Made by a program: the position numbers and the translations under genes
Shown here: positions 44,308-55,532 of the stretch, one piece after another
Layout of the letters: the number at the start of each line of letters is the position of its first letter
Position numbering within the stretch: the first letter of the stretch is position 1
From: Bufo bufo
Taxonomy: Eukaryota; Chordata; Amphibia; Anura; Bufonidae
Length of the DNA: 64,000 bases
Assembly (NCBI RefSeq): GCF_905171765.1
Contig: NC_053392.1
Span: 405,398,565 to 405,462,564 of the forward strand
Reading direction: 5' to 3'
The notes under the pieces: generated by a model
Databases searched by the model: none
Told to the model about the DNA's origin: nothing
Seen by the model: only the letters and a program-made list of their open reading frames with translations

Positions 44308-47300
44308 ATGACTCGCATTAAAGTCTTATCCTACAATGTACGCGGTTTGAACGCACCATCTAAGAGAGGTCAGGTACTCTACTTCCTTAAGAAAAATAAA
44401 TCAGACATCTGCTTGTTGCAAGAGACCCACTTTAGAACCAGTAAGTTCCCAAATATGAATAAATCTCACTACTCTACCTGGGTCCATGCAAGTTCAGACA
44501 GTGGCGCAGCCAGAGGAGTGAGCATTGGTTTCAGCAAATCTGTCCCATTCTCGGTACTAGACAAAATCGTAGACCCTTATGGTCATTATCTGTTTTTAAA
44601 GAGTAGGATTTGCAACACTATGTTCACAATAGGGAATATTTATTACAGCCCAAATCTCGTGGCTCCTCACGACGTTAAAACAATTCTCTAGTTTTGCTGA
44701 AGGTACACTAGTTCTAGGAGGAGATTTTAACATCACTCTCAACCCACTGATCGATACCTCTAATGGGAAATCGGCCATTAGTTACCGTGCACTGGCGAAA
44801 TTTAAACGAGTCCTATCCGCTTTACACTTATCTGACTCATGGCGCACCTTAAATCCAACTGTGAAAGACTTCACACACTTCTAGCCCCCACATAACTCCT
44901 ATCAGCGCCTCGATTATATTTTTATCCCAATTAGCCATATTTAATTTTATCATTCTGCAGACATTAAATCGCAAGTTTTATCAGATCATTCTGCGGTCGA
45001 ACTGATATATACAATTCTGTCAACTCCAACACCTTACCGAGATTGGAGATTAAATGACCTCCTACTTAAACCTCCTCAAAACACCAAGAAAATCAAGCAA
45101 CTCCTTGAGGGTTTCTTTGAACGGAATGACAACAGAGAAGTCTCTATTCAGACATTGTGGGAATCCCACAAAGCTTATATACGAGGTGAATTAATTTCAT
45201 TGGCTGCTTATGAGCACAGAGAAAAATCCAAATACGTACTGGATTTACAACAAAATATTTCAAGACTAGAATGCCTCCACAAACAATCCTTGTTGTCATC
45301 CCATTTACAACAATTAACTACCTTGTGCGAGACACTCAAAAATGCTCTAAATCTGTATTCAGCTAAAGCCTATCTTTTTGCACAATACAAACAATACGCA
45401 CACGGTGATAAGCCGACAAGATTCATGCTAGCACAAATTAAGGCTAGAAAAAACAAATCTTATATCGCCGCTCTGAGAGACTCTACAAACATCGTGGTAC
45501 AAAAAACTGAGGAAATCGCTAGGGAGTTTGCCAAATACTACACCTCTCTATACAATCTGAATGCTTCACAGGATGAGGCTAGGACCCAGCAGAAACAGGA
45601 ACTTACGACTAAATTTCTTTCTGACTTATGTCTCCCACAAATTAGCGCCACACAGGCTGAAACATTGTGCTCTGATATCTCACATCAAGAAATTAAAGAT
45701 GCCATCTTATCGCTGCCCAAGAACAAATGCCCAGGCCCCGACGGACTAACGTCTTTCTACTATAATACCTTTCTTGATGACCTAACTTCACACTTATGTA
45801 AATTATACAACGCGGCCCTTAAGGGAGTACCTTTTCATAAACAGACTCTTATGGCACAAATCTCCATCATACACAAGGAAGATAAAGACCCATCACTATG
45901 CAGCAATTACAGGCCAATTTCCTTACTGAACATTGATTTAAAGGTATTTGCAAATATCTTAGCACAAAGATTGCAGAAAATCCTGCCTTCACTTATTGCC
46001 CCGGACCAGGTCGGCTTTGTCCCGGGGCGGGAGGGGAGGGACAATATATACAGAGTTCTTCACTTAATTACATACGCCCAGCAATCTAAAACCCTGTTTA
46101 TATTACTAAGTACTGACGCTGAAAAGGCGTTTGACCGAGTGGATTGGTCATACTTGAAAGCCTCCCTAGCGGCTTTCTGTCTACCTGGTCCTTTCGTAAA
46201 CGCTATTTTCACCATGTATTCCAACCCGACTGCTAGAGTAAAGGTAAACGGAATGCTGTCTCCTGTGTTCTCTATCTCCAATGGCACCAGACAAGGCTGC
46301 CCGTTGTCTCCTCTTCTTTTTGTATTAGCAATGGAGACTTTACTGCAAAGATAAGGCAAGACCTTAAGAGCCATGGTATCAAATGTGGAGGTAGAGAGCA
46401 CAGAGCAGCTGCATATGCCAACAACCTGTTGCTAATGCTCATAGACCCCGAGATCGCTCTCCCTGCCATCGAAATCCTTTTCAAAGATTTCGGAACTGTT
46501 GCCAATTTCAAGATAAATACGAGCAAGTCCCAGGCCTTAAATATATCCCTCTCTCAACGTCTGTCTTCCAAACTGGCTCGTTCCTCGCCTTTTGACTGGT
46601 CACAACCATCTATCAAATTCTTAGGAATAAATATCTCCCCCAACCACTCTCAACTTTATAAAAATAACTTTGTACCCTTGTTGTCTGCATTATGAAAAAT
46701 CATAGCGGAATGGCCCACGCCATATTTATCGTGGTTTGGACGTAAAAACGTAGCTAAATGCATACTTTGGCCGAAAGTAACATACCTTCTTCAAGCGTTA
46801 CTAATACGCATCCCCAACACCTTTTATGCCAAACTAAACCGGATCTTCTTTAAATACATCTGGAATCATAAAAAGCCCAGAATAAAATATTCCACACTTC
46901 AGCTCCAACAAAAACATGGTGGCATAGACCTCCCAGCACCTAAATCTTTTGTCACAGCAGTGCACTTAAATAGAATAGTAGATTGGATAAGGAAACCGGC
47001 ACATAAACTTTGGATTCCTATTGAAGAAGATTTATTATGCTTCCCGCTACGCCACGTCATCTTCTCGAATCCAGATAATGCCAAAATCCCTACAATTCCA
47101 AACAACATTATCGCTGAAACGTACATGATCTGGAATATGAGAGGCATTTGTTCTCAATGCTCGCCTTTCCCTTCCCCCCTTCTCCGAGTCCTAGATATAA
47201 TAGTGAATGCGGACGCAGAACATAATAACACGATCCCAAAGGAACTTAAACTTAATTGCACCCTGGTCGACTCAATTTTAACTGGCGGCGTATTACCCGC

Positions 47301-48074
47301 TAGAGAAGAACTAGCTACACAACTAGACTGTACATCTATTTCCCCACTGATATACAACAAGTTCCTTCTCTCAGTCAAACAACTTTTCCAAGACGACTCA
47401 TTACATAGACCAATGATAAAATTTTAATCTTTCATCTCTCAAAAAAAAAAAAAAAAGTAGTCTCGTCCCTCAGCAAACTTTTATCCGCCCAGACTGTAGA
47501 AGAGAAACTTCCCTTCATCAGGGCATGGGAGAACGACCTGGGTAAGGAATTCTCAGCAGACGACCTAAACAGACTCTTTATAGCTCCCAAACAGGTATCT
47601 AGGTGCATTAGGATTCAAGAATCGGGTTATAAAGTTCTCACTAGATGGTACCTCACGCCGGCTAAGTTGCATACATTTAATCCTGACTATAGTCCCACCT
47701 GCTGGAGATGTGGCCTGCATAAGGGCACATTTATGCATATGTGGTGGACTTGCCCTCTTATTGGTCCGTATTGGTCCTCAGTAATTTCCCAAATTAATAG
47801 CATTACCAATATGAATATTCCTATTTGTCCGGAGTCTTGCCTTCTACATCTTTTTCCTGTGAAAATCGCTAAATATTCTCTGAAGCTAATTAAGCATCTT
47901 TTAGCTGCTGCTAGAATTTTTGTGCCAACTTATTGGAAATCAACTTCCCCTCCTTCGTTGGAGCAGTGGGTTAAAAGAGTAGACTCCTTATTCCGACTAG
48001 AGGAATTAGCTGGCTGGGAGGCAAAAAGTCACAATACATTCCAGAAAATATGGAGCTGCTGGGTGACTTTTTGA
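44308..48074 (+). pseudogene. L1 ORF2 (endonuclease-reverse transcriptase), broken; YADD reads YANN
   Basis: The ATG at 44308 opens MTRIKVLSYNVRGLN, the endonuclease start, with CLLQETHF, GGDFNITLNP after a frameshift near 44690, stops near 44882 and 44940, and SDHSAVELI near 44985. The RT part (45155-46354) shows NKCPGPDGL, YRPISLLNIDLKV, TDAEKAFDRVDW and GTRQGCPLSPLLF. After a shift near 46350 the catalytic box reads YANNLLL (46413-46433), with both aspartates changed to asparagine. The C-terminal region reaches 48074 with a CWRCG...H...CP motif near 47700. The A-run at 47438-47455 adds another shift. Non-functional. Confidence 0.9.
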
Positions 48075-48536
48075 AAACTTACAACATAGGATGAACCGGT
48101 CTGCACACCGCTTCTAGGCCCTGATACGATACTCCCTCCCCCCCCCTCCCCACCTTGGCTATTTATTTTAGGTAGGTGGTGAACAAGAAGTGTTATCAAT
48201 CTGTACTGGACTAAACAGTGCACCCCCCCTCCCTTCCTTGTGCCCCTCTTCCCATCTGTCCTCCCCCTTCCTCTTTAATTGTTGTTCTGCTGTTTTAATG
48301 AAACATTCAATGGGAAACCCTGTTAATCTTTATGTTATTGCTACTCAACTCGGTACACACATATAGCCTGGTTCACTCTGATGACCTCCAACATCTGTTA
48401 TGTTTTATGTAACCTGAACACAGTAATTCCTGGTGCTTACGCTCCAGCAACTGTCATTATTGTATTCCCAGTTTCCCTCTTTTTGCCATTTTGTACCATG
48501 TTTTTCTGCTACTATTGCTTCTCACAATTATATTTC

Positions 48537-48542
48537 AATAAA
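48537..48542 (+). terminator. Poly(A) signal AATAAA of the plus-strand L1
   Basis: AATAAA sits about 21 bp before the L1 3' junction, followed by A-rich sequence. Confidence 0.75.
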
Positions 48543-49430
48543 AAGAATGTTGAAAAGAAAAGGAAAGTTGGCCCAGTTCTCCAGGAACCCAAACCCCTCA
48601 TTCCTACACCAGTTCTTGAGCCACTTGTTAATCTCCCGCTGCCTTTCTTGTGTGGCTCGTGGTACAGGCAATATTTCGGAAAATACTACCTTTCAGGTCC
48701 TTGCCCTAAGCTTTTGACCTAAATCCCTGAAATCATTTTTAAGGACTCTCCACCTACCTCTAACTTTGTCATTGGTTCCGATATGGACCATGACCGCTGG
48801 ATCTTCTCCAGCCCCTCCCAGTAATCTGTCAACCCAATCCGCGATGTGTCAAACTCTAGCGCCAGGAAGACAGCACACTGTTCGGTGATCACTGTCTTTG
48901 TGACAGATTTCCCTATCTGTTCCCCTAATAATGGAGTCTCCCACTACCAGCAACTGTCTGGCCTGCCCTGCTCTCCTGGTTCCCTGCTTACTGGAGCTGA
49001 CATTCCCCTGACTGGCAGAGGAAGTGTCCGGCTGCAGCAGTGCCGTCCCTGGACTGACATCCCCCTCATCTGCCAAACGTGCAAACTTGTTGGGGCGTGT
49101 CAGATCAGTGCTAGCCTCCCTGGCACTCTTCCCTCTACCCCGCTTTCTAACTGTTACCCAGCTAGCTACCTCACTTTCCTCAGCCTCCTCTCTGTCACCC
49201 TCCCCCTCATCTACCACAAAGAGTGCTTGCTCGGTGAGAAGCAAACTCTTTTGCAAATTGTCAATGCCTCTCAGTGTTGCAACTTGCCCGTTTAGAGACT
49301 CGATTTGCGATTCCAAACGGGTAATTTGCTCACATCTTGAACAAAGATATACACCCTCGAACGGCAGTTCCAGGACTGCATACATCATGCAAGATGTGCA
49401 CTGTACTGCATTGTCAATTGTGCAACACAT

Positions 49431-49804
49431 ACTAAATGGGGATTACAACAGTAAAAAAGTAAAACAGTAAATATGATTTAGAATTAGACCCTGTCTGCTG
49501 TAGTTCAAGGACTACCTAGAATTAAGTCAACAACACACAAGGAAATTATATCCAACCTTAGTTTCCTGCTCCTTGTCTTAAACTCCTTTTTTTTTTTTAA
49601 CTCCACTTAATAAGAAGCCCACTTAGTAGAGCAAGCTCAGGGAGAGTTCAGTGGTTCAGGCCACTCCCCATAATAAATGGCAACACGCAGCAGAGAAAAA
49701 AAAAGTTTTAAATGGCAGTACTAAAATGCAAAAACTTAACTTTCAAGGATCTCTGCTTCAAACCACACTCAGCCACCTGCAATCACTCCCACAAAATCAC
49801 ACTC
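49431..49804 (-). other. 5' untranslated region of the CR1
   Basis: Non-coding sequence upstream of the CR1 ORF1 start on the minus strand, up to the point where satellite resumes (about 49805). No promoter motif assigned. Confidence 0.5.
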
Positions 49805-51087
49805 AGCACATAATAACTTTATGCTTTCTGTCCATTGAATGTCTAATGTTTGGGGCCTGTACTCCACTGGCCTGCAGTACAATTGTTATCCAATGGCTGT
49901 CTAATATACCTCCAGTCACATAATCACTTGATGTTTTCTGTCCGAGGAATGCCTAATGTTTGGGGCCTTTATTCTACTGGCCTGCAGTAAAATTGATATT
50001 CATTGACCGTCTAATATACCTCTAGCCAAATAAACACTTGATATTTTCTGTACGATGAATGCAATTTTTTGGGGCCTGAAATCTAACTTGCCAACAGTAC
50101 AATTGTTATACGGTACTAACCACGTAATGTACCTCCAGCAACATGATCACTTGTTCTTTTCTGTGTGGTGAATACATTTTTGGGGCCTGTACTCCACTGG
50201 CCTGCAGTACAATTGTTATCCAATGACCATCTAATATACCTCCAGCCACATAATCACTTGATCTTTTCTGTACGTTGAATGCCTAATTGTTTGGGCCTCG
50301 ATGGAATTCAACACCTGTGACGACCACGTGTTATCGAATTTTACCTATTATCCTTTGGGGTTTATTCAAGAGGGGGGATTTCGTTAGCCATGTTTTTAAT
50401 CCAATTTTATATTTTTAGTTCTTTTAAACATATGTATTTGACATGTATTTGTACTGGCCTACAGTAAAATTGATATCCAATGACCGTCTAATATACCTCC
50501 AGCTACTTAATCATTTGATCTTTTCTATATGGTGAATGCCTAATATTTGGGGCCTTTACTCCACTGGCCTGCAGTAAAATTGATATCCAATGACAGTCTA
50601 ATATACCTCCAGCCACATAATCAATTGATGTTTTTTGTTCGGTAAATGCCTAATGTTTGGGGCCTGTACTCCACTGGCCTACAGTAAAATTGATATCCAA
50701 AGACCGTCTAATATACCTCCAGCCAAATAATCACTTGATGTTTTCTGTCCGAGGAATGCCTAATGTTTGGGGCCTGTACTCCACTGGCCTGCAGTAAAAT
50801 TGATATCCAAAGACCGTCTAATATACCTCTAGCCAAATAATCACTTGATGTTTTCTGTACGATGAATGCATAATTTTTGGGGCCTGTACTCCATTGGTCT
50901 ACAGTAAAATTGTTATTCAGTGACCGCATAATGTACCTCAAGCCACATAATCACAATTTATTTTATGCAAGGTGAATGCCTAATTTTTAGGGCCCGTACT
51001 CACGTGGCCTAAAAGAAAAAAAATTCTAGGCTGTAGCAGGGCACATTTCGGAGAATTTCCCTTTAAGACGCATAACAATGGCCCATG
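49805..51087 (+). repeat. ~110 bp satellite, right block, about 10 units
   Basis: Same unit as at 35032-38477 (CTCCAGCCACATAATCACTTG, TGTTTGGGGCCTGTACTCC). A short unrelated stretch at about 50300-50450 interrupts it. The block ends near 51010, and the solo LTR starts at 51088. Confidence 0.9.
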
Positions 51088-51740
51088 TGTCACGACTGTG
51101 ACTGATCCAGACAGGTCTGGGAGGAGAAGGTCGCAGCGACTTGCTACTCGCGATAGCTTGTGAGTTTGCTCCGTGGTTCAGGGTATGTCATCTGGGTTTT
51201 GCCTTGTGAACCTTTTTGTCCTGACTGGGAGTTTGTAGGCATCCTTCTCAGGTGAGTCCTGTCTGCCACCCCCAGCTACTATATTAGTTTCACTTTCACT
51301 TGCAGTCATTGCCAGATATAGTCCTTACTTCCAGTGCTACTCTGACCTTGGAAGGAGATCGTTTGATGGTGTTGCTGTGGAGCTCTTGTCCGGCGTGGAC
51401 TGTCGTGTTTGAGATCGCCTTCTCTGCTCGTGAGTGGATAAGTCTATCTCTGCTGTTGTTTGTTTGTTTGTTGCTGTCTTCCCCTGTTGTTTTCCTAGAC
51501 GTGATTGATGGTGACTAGCGCTCCCATCGGCCTTTCCCCAGTCCAGTCTTGTTAGGGCGACTGAGGGTTTAGGCATCCTGCTCGCCGCACGGGTTCACAC
51601 CCCGTCTAGGGTATCAGGGCAGACAGGTGCCAGCTTAGGGTTAGTCAGGGGTGGCCATTCTATTTCCCATCCGTAGATAAGGGTCCCCCTTCCCCTCCGT
51701 CTGGTGCGACACGACTGCTGCTGGGATAGCGGTCGTGACA
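51088..51740 (+). mobile_element. Solo LTR, 653 bp
   Basis: It begins TGTCACGACTGTG and ends GCGGTCGTGACA, flanked by CCATG (51083-51087 and 51741-51745). Related to the solo LTR at 41111-41757. The first and last 10 bp are near-perfect inverted repeats. Confidence 0.9.
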
Positions 51741-51994
51741 CCATGATTAAAATACATATTTTTTGTGGGAATTTTTCTCATTGAACCACCTCTAGTATGT
51801 CACTGTCCATGTTGTGGGACTATTTATGCACTTCTAGTAAGTAATTGGTGGCTGCAAATATGACCTGAATTTTTTTAGGTTCGCCTGCCATTAAAGTGAA
51901 TGGGGCCTGCCGCGAACTTGCGGTTGGCGAATATTTGATCGCGTTCACGTGATCGCGTTCGCAAATTGTCCCGGCCGATGTTCGTCCATCACTA

Positions 51995-52220
51995 ACCTCC
52001 ACACTATGTCACCTTGCCACTCTGTGGTCTCCTGATGCTGCTGCCATCTCCACACTGTCACCTTGCTACTCTTTGGTCTCCTGATGCTGCTGCTACCTCC
52101 ACACTATGTCACCTAGCCACTCTGTGGCTTCCTCATGCTTCTGCTGCCATCTCCACACTATGTCATTGGGCCACTCTATGGACTTCTCATGCTGTTTCTA
52201 CCCTCCCCACTTCATGACTT
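51995..52220 (+). repeat. Tandem repeat of ~55-65 bp units, about 4 copies
   Basis: CTCCACACTATGTCACCTTGCC, ACTCTGTGGTCTCCTGATGC and TGCTGC recur in order four times with increasing divergence. It lies immediately outside the inner element's right end and is assigned to the outer hAT's right part. Confidence 0.85.
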
Positions 52221-53013
52221 GACCACTATTTTGCCTTTTTGGCCTGGTTGACATCATCATTTATTTGACCTTTCTTATGATCTGTCAGAAGGAAGGAAAA
52301 ATGAGACACACAACGGATCTTGTCTGTGTCGCAGCTTTAAGTCCTGTATGGTCCCATCAGAATTGGCTTATGATTTGGTAGCCAAAAGCAGGAGTGGGTA
52401 CAAAACATAGAAGACATGCAAATATTCCATTCACGTGTCATCTCTGTTTTGGATCCACTCCAGTATTTTTTGGGCATTAGAAATACTGATGGATTACTCA
52501 CTAAATTCTGACCAAGTGAAGGCGGATGCTCAACAGACAGGATCAGTTTTTTGGGGGTTATTATTCTGATGGATCAGAGGAAGGGCAAAATAAACTTACC
52601 GCTGATGCCCTCTCCAAGTGTTTAATAGAACAGGTTCTGTAGACATCTATGTGGAATCAGCTGACGACGGTGTAAAAGAAGTGCACTCTTTTACACTATA
52701 GTAGGATCTTGGGCCTCTGCACTGTTCTTTATACCTGATGCTATCATCGACCTGTACGGCTGAGTTCACACTTGAGTTATTTGGTCAGTTTTAGCCCCGT
52801 AACTGCCCAAAGAAGTGAAGTGTGCAGTGATTCTAAGAGCAACGCATGTCATCTGTGTGTCATACTGACTCACAGTTTTGTTTCACTACCACAGCAGACT
52901 CACTATGCGTGTTGCTGCAAGGCACAGTGTCCACAATTTAATTTGGATCGAACCAAATCTTTTTGGAAAATTCGGCTAACCGACCGTATTTTTGAAAAAT
53001 TCGCTCATCTCTA
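52221..53013. mobile_element. Right-end region of the outer hAT-like element
   Basis: Non-coding. A stretch near 52755-52900 (GAGTTCACACTTGAG, TTGGTCAGTTTTAGCC) resembles common amphibian MITE sequence. The final 110 bp contain GAAAAATTCGGCTAACCG and GAAAAATTCGCTCATCTCTA, i.e. repeated subterminal AATTCG motifs, ending in the terminal repeat at 53013. Confidence 0.5.
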
Positions 53014-53985
53014 GTAATAATAGCTACTAAGAGCAAATGGCTACCACATTACTCAAGGGATAGAGTGAATTGCTATGCTTGCCCTCTGGAGTGCGCCTTA
53101 CTGAAGCAGGAACAGCTACATCTCAAAAGTGATTCATGAAGGAATGTTTAGCAGTCATATCAAGAAAAACAAATCTAGAAATGCAGTTCATGTCATGCCA
53201 AAAAAATGTTTGCAGCTCAGCATGAGAATGGACAGGAATGTGGACAGCCCTGCTCTGGAATATAATGGCACGCCACATTATTAGTGCAGAATAGGAAAAT
53301 TCAATTATAATAAACAATCACCACAGTGATCTCACAATACTGCATTGTTAAATGTAACAATTATATATGTGTAATTGTTAGCAACTCCATTTGTACAATA
53401 ATTACTGTACCCACACCACCAACAGAAAGTCAGCAAATTCCTTTTTTTCAATAGACCATTTTGTGGATTGTTATGTACCCACATAAAAGAACTATGCCAT
53501 CAGACACAACACTGTTCTTACAGCACATTCAATGGCAAAAGATGAGGGGGATGGAATCTCAAATAGTCAAGAATCAACATACACCGTTTGTTATGTGCAT
53601 GTTACCTGTAAAACATGTATCTTCGATAGAAAGCAGACTGCATAAAATTCTGAGCCAGAATATGAATTCCCTAAACAGAGCTTAAATATGAAAGTGTAGC
53701 TTTAGAGATATCCTGACCGATAACAAGTAACAAGTAACTCACTCCCTCATTTTAAGTCATTAAGACTTCCTTCACTGTTTTATGTTTTTGCTGTGTTTTT
53801 GCGTTGTTCTTTGGTTGTTGTTTTTTTTTTTCCCAATATTTTGTACCTGTATTATTTTCAATTATTTTTTCAGTCCTACAGAGAAGCCTATGAAAAAATG
53901 CATGATTAAAATGCTAAGGCCTGCAAGCAAAAAAAATAAACTAAAAAAACTAAACTAAATGCACTGTTTGAAGTGCATCTTATAG
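53014..53985. other. No recognisable feature; probable ordinary host DNA
   Basis: It starts with the right target-site copy of the outer hAT. AT-rich with a T-run at 53820-53834. No coding frame with similarity, no RNA gene and no bounded repeat seen. Confidence 0.45.
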
Positions 53986-54003
53986 TTCTCTATTTAATTG
54001 ACA

Positions 54004-54954
54004 GAAAAAACTAAGATAAAAACATCCTGCACGGTATGATATACAAATGTGCGGATGTCCCTGGTCATATTATTAAAGAAAATCACAGAAATAAGATAAT
54101 AATGCACTTAGTAAAGTAGATGCAAGCATTATATATGGACAAAGTCCTCACTCTGATAGGTGCGCATTCACACTTGAAGGTGCCACTCCCTCAAGCAGCA
54201 CACCATATGTGCAGCGTCTGCGCTCCTAAACATAGAAGCCTAATGGCTTAGGTAGGTTTAGCATAGGACCCGCCTGACCTGAGACCACCTTGGCGCTTGG
54301 TAGGCGGGCTCAGATGTGTTTTGATCAAAATATATTGGCTAAGTGTCTCAGATATTATCATATCAGAGTGAGGACTTTGTCCATATATAATGCTTGCATC
54401 TACTTTACTAAGTGCATTATTATCTTATTTCTGTGATTTTCCTCAATAATATGGCCAGGGACATCCGCACATTTGTATATCATACCGTGCAGGATCTTTT
54501 TATCTTAATTTTTTCTGTGATTTTTTTTTGTCTATGTAGTATTTGCTTGAGGGAGTGGCACCTACAAGTGTGAATGCGCACCTATTTTATCTTGGGAGTA
54601 GCATTCCTCTGCCCTTCCTATCCAATAGAGCGCCTTGATTAGGTGGTACGTATAGGTATTGCTGGCTCCTCCTCCCATTGGTTGCTTGATGCACATGGAG
54701 GTGACTAGGAGCAGCACACCATATGTGCGACGTCTGCGCTCCTGAACATAGAAGCCCAATGGCTTAGGTAGGTTTAGCGTAGGACCCGCCTGACCTGAGA
54801 CCACCTTGGCGCTTGGTAGGCGGGCTCAGATGGGTTTTGATCAAAATGTATTGGCTAAGTATCTCAGATATTATCATATCAGAGTGAGGACTTTGTCCAT
54901 ATATAATGCTTGCATCTACTTTACTAAGTGCATTATTATCTTATTTCTGTGATT
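54004..54954. mobile_element. Fold-back composite with 18 bp perfect target duplication
   Basis: TTCTCTATTTAATTGACA occurs at 53986-54003 and 54955-54972. Bases 54004-54158 are the near-perfect inverse of 54361-54515. A further module of about 240 bp starting AGCACACCATATGTGC is repeated directly at 54199 and 54712, and a ~38 bp piece around 54159-54197 is repeated inverted at about 54546-54585. The order resembles a partial dimer with an inverted leading copy, as seen with some Penelope-like insertions. The family is not identified and no protein is encoded. Confidence 0.85.
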
Positions 54955-55242
54955 TTCTCTATTTAATTGACACAACACTTTTTGAAAAAATTGCAGGCAG
55001 AATAGCAGGAAAAATTCAGCAAAAACTGCAGTTGGTGGAAAAAATGTTAAAAAAAACGCAAAAAAAAATAAAGCATATTACAAAGAGTTCTAATTATACT
55101 CCCATAGATTTTCTCTTAGGTACATGTATGCAGTAAAGCTAACTAAATTTACAACTTTAATATAGTATTTTTAATATCTAATGATGTATATTTTAAGAAG
55201 CTTAGTAATAATACAGCACATATTCAAATCATATATAAATAT

Positions 55243-55524
55243 TACTGATGAGCGGCATAGGCAATATTCGAATTCACGATATTTCGCGAATTTTTGACCG
55301 AATATTCTCCATAAATTCGCATATTCGAGAATTCGCGACCTCCAGTCATTGTTTACTTGATTGCGAAAACAGCAATGTAATATATTCGTGATAAATTCAC
55401 AATAAATTTGTGATTCGAATATTCAACACTATTCGCAAATACTAATATATAGCACTATATTCTAAATATTCGCGAATTCTCGAAGTGGCGATATTCGCGA
55501 TTCGAATATTTGCGCTCAACACTA
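55243..55524. mobile_element. hAT-type MITE, 282 bp, with perfect 8 bp duplication
   Basis: The ends TACTGATGAGCGGC and GCGCTCAACACTA are inverted repeats with further pairing through AATATTCGAATTCACG and CGCGATTCGAATATT. ATAAATAT is duplicated at 55235-55242 and 55525-55532. The interior is rich in TTCGCGAA/ATTCG motifs, likely transposase sites. No coding. Confidence 0.93.
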
Positions 55525-55532
55525 ATAAATAT

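Larger units (their letters stand above)
41787..48563 (+). mobile_element. L1/Tx1-type LINE, near full length, plus strand
   Basis: It contains a 5' region (41787-42580), ORF1, a spacer, ORF2, and a 3' end with AATAAA at 48537-48542 followed by an A-rich stretch. Flanking duplication: AAAGTCAGCCCAG (41774-41786) and AAAGTTGGCCCAG (48564-48576), 11 of 13 identical. The duplicated bases are CR1 ORF1 coding sequence, which fixes the insertion site. Several frameshifts and stops inactivate it. Confidence 0.9.
41040..49430 (-). pseudogene. CR1 ORF1 (zinc-finger/coiled-coil/esterase protein), split by L1 and LTR
   Basis: The ATG is at 49430 on the minus strand. A Cys pair CTSCMMY...YLCSRCEQI forms a zinc-binding motif, followed by a coiled coil (TRLESQIESLNGQVATLR), an acidic linker and an SGNH-type esterase start with VVGDSIIRGTD at about 48940-48900. 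Past a frameshift the esterase continues with HIGTND and LPVPRATQERQREI to about 48577, where the L1 insertion begins. The last block, YRRDGLHLN, lies beyond the L1 and solo LTR at about 41110-41070. The CR1 frame reads through when the two insertions and one target copy are set aside. Confidence 0.85.
38478..49804 (-). mobile_element. CR1 LINE, minus strand, split by a solo LTR and an L1
   Basis: On the minus strand: 5' untranslated region (49804-49431), ORF1, ORF2 with RT, and a 3' end at 38478 in short TACTATGCTACTATG-like repeats typical of CR1. Satellite stops at CAGCCACATA on the left and resumes at CACATAATAAC on the right, consistent with insertion into one unit with at most a short duplication. 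Without the solo LTR (41111-41757) and L1 (41787-48563) it is about 3.9 kb, near full length apart from a deletion in the endonuclease. Confidence 0.9.
26113..51994. mobile_element. Inner hAT-like array element, nested insertions inside (ends tentative)
   Basis: The left end TAGAGATGGCCTTGCGG (26113) and the right end, read inward as TAGTGATGGACGAACATC (51994), share the TAG.GATGG terminus and clusters of GTTCGC/GCGAAC subterminal motifs. Flanking octamers CCCTTGAC and ACCTCCAC match at only 5 of 8, so the duplication is weak. Without later insertions it is about 7 kb, almost all tandem repeat with no coding. It appears to sit inside the outer hAT, whose sequence continues at 51995. Confidence 0.45.
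14372..53013 (+). mobile_element. Outer hAT-like element, expanded by nested insertions to 38.6 kb
   Basis: The left end TAGAGATGAGCGAAT (14372) and right end ATTCGCTCATCTCTA (53013) form a perfect 15 bp terminal inverted repeat. Flanking octamers are GTATTAAT (14364-14371) and GTAATAAT (53014-53021), matching 7 of 8, the 8 bp duplication expected for hAT. Host segments would be 14372-14989, 24702-26112 and 51995-53013; the rest is later insertions. A hAT transposase fragment sits in the second segment on the matching strand. Subterminal sequences of the two ends diverge, so an accidental pairing of two elements of one family is the main alternative. Confidence 0.6.

Noticed and set aside
49024..49470. 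A 148-codon plus-strand frame
   Set aside because: Antisense to CR1 ORF1, whose zinc motif, coiled coil and esterase start are clear on the minus strand.
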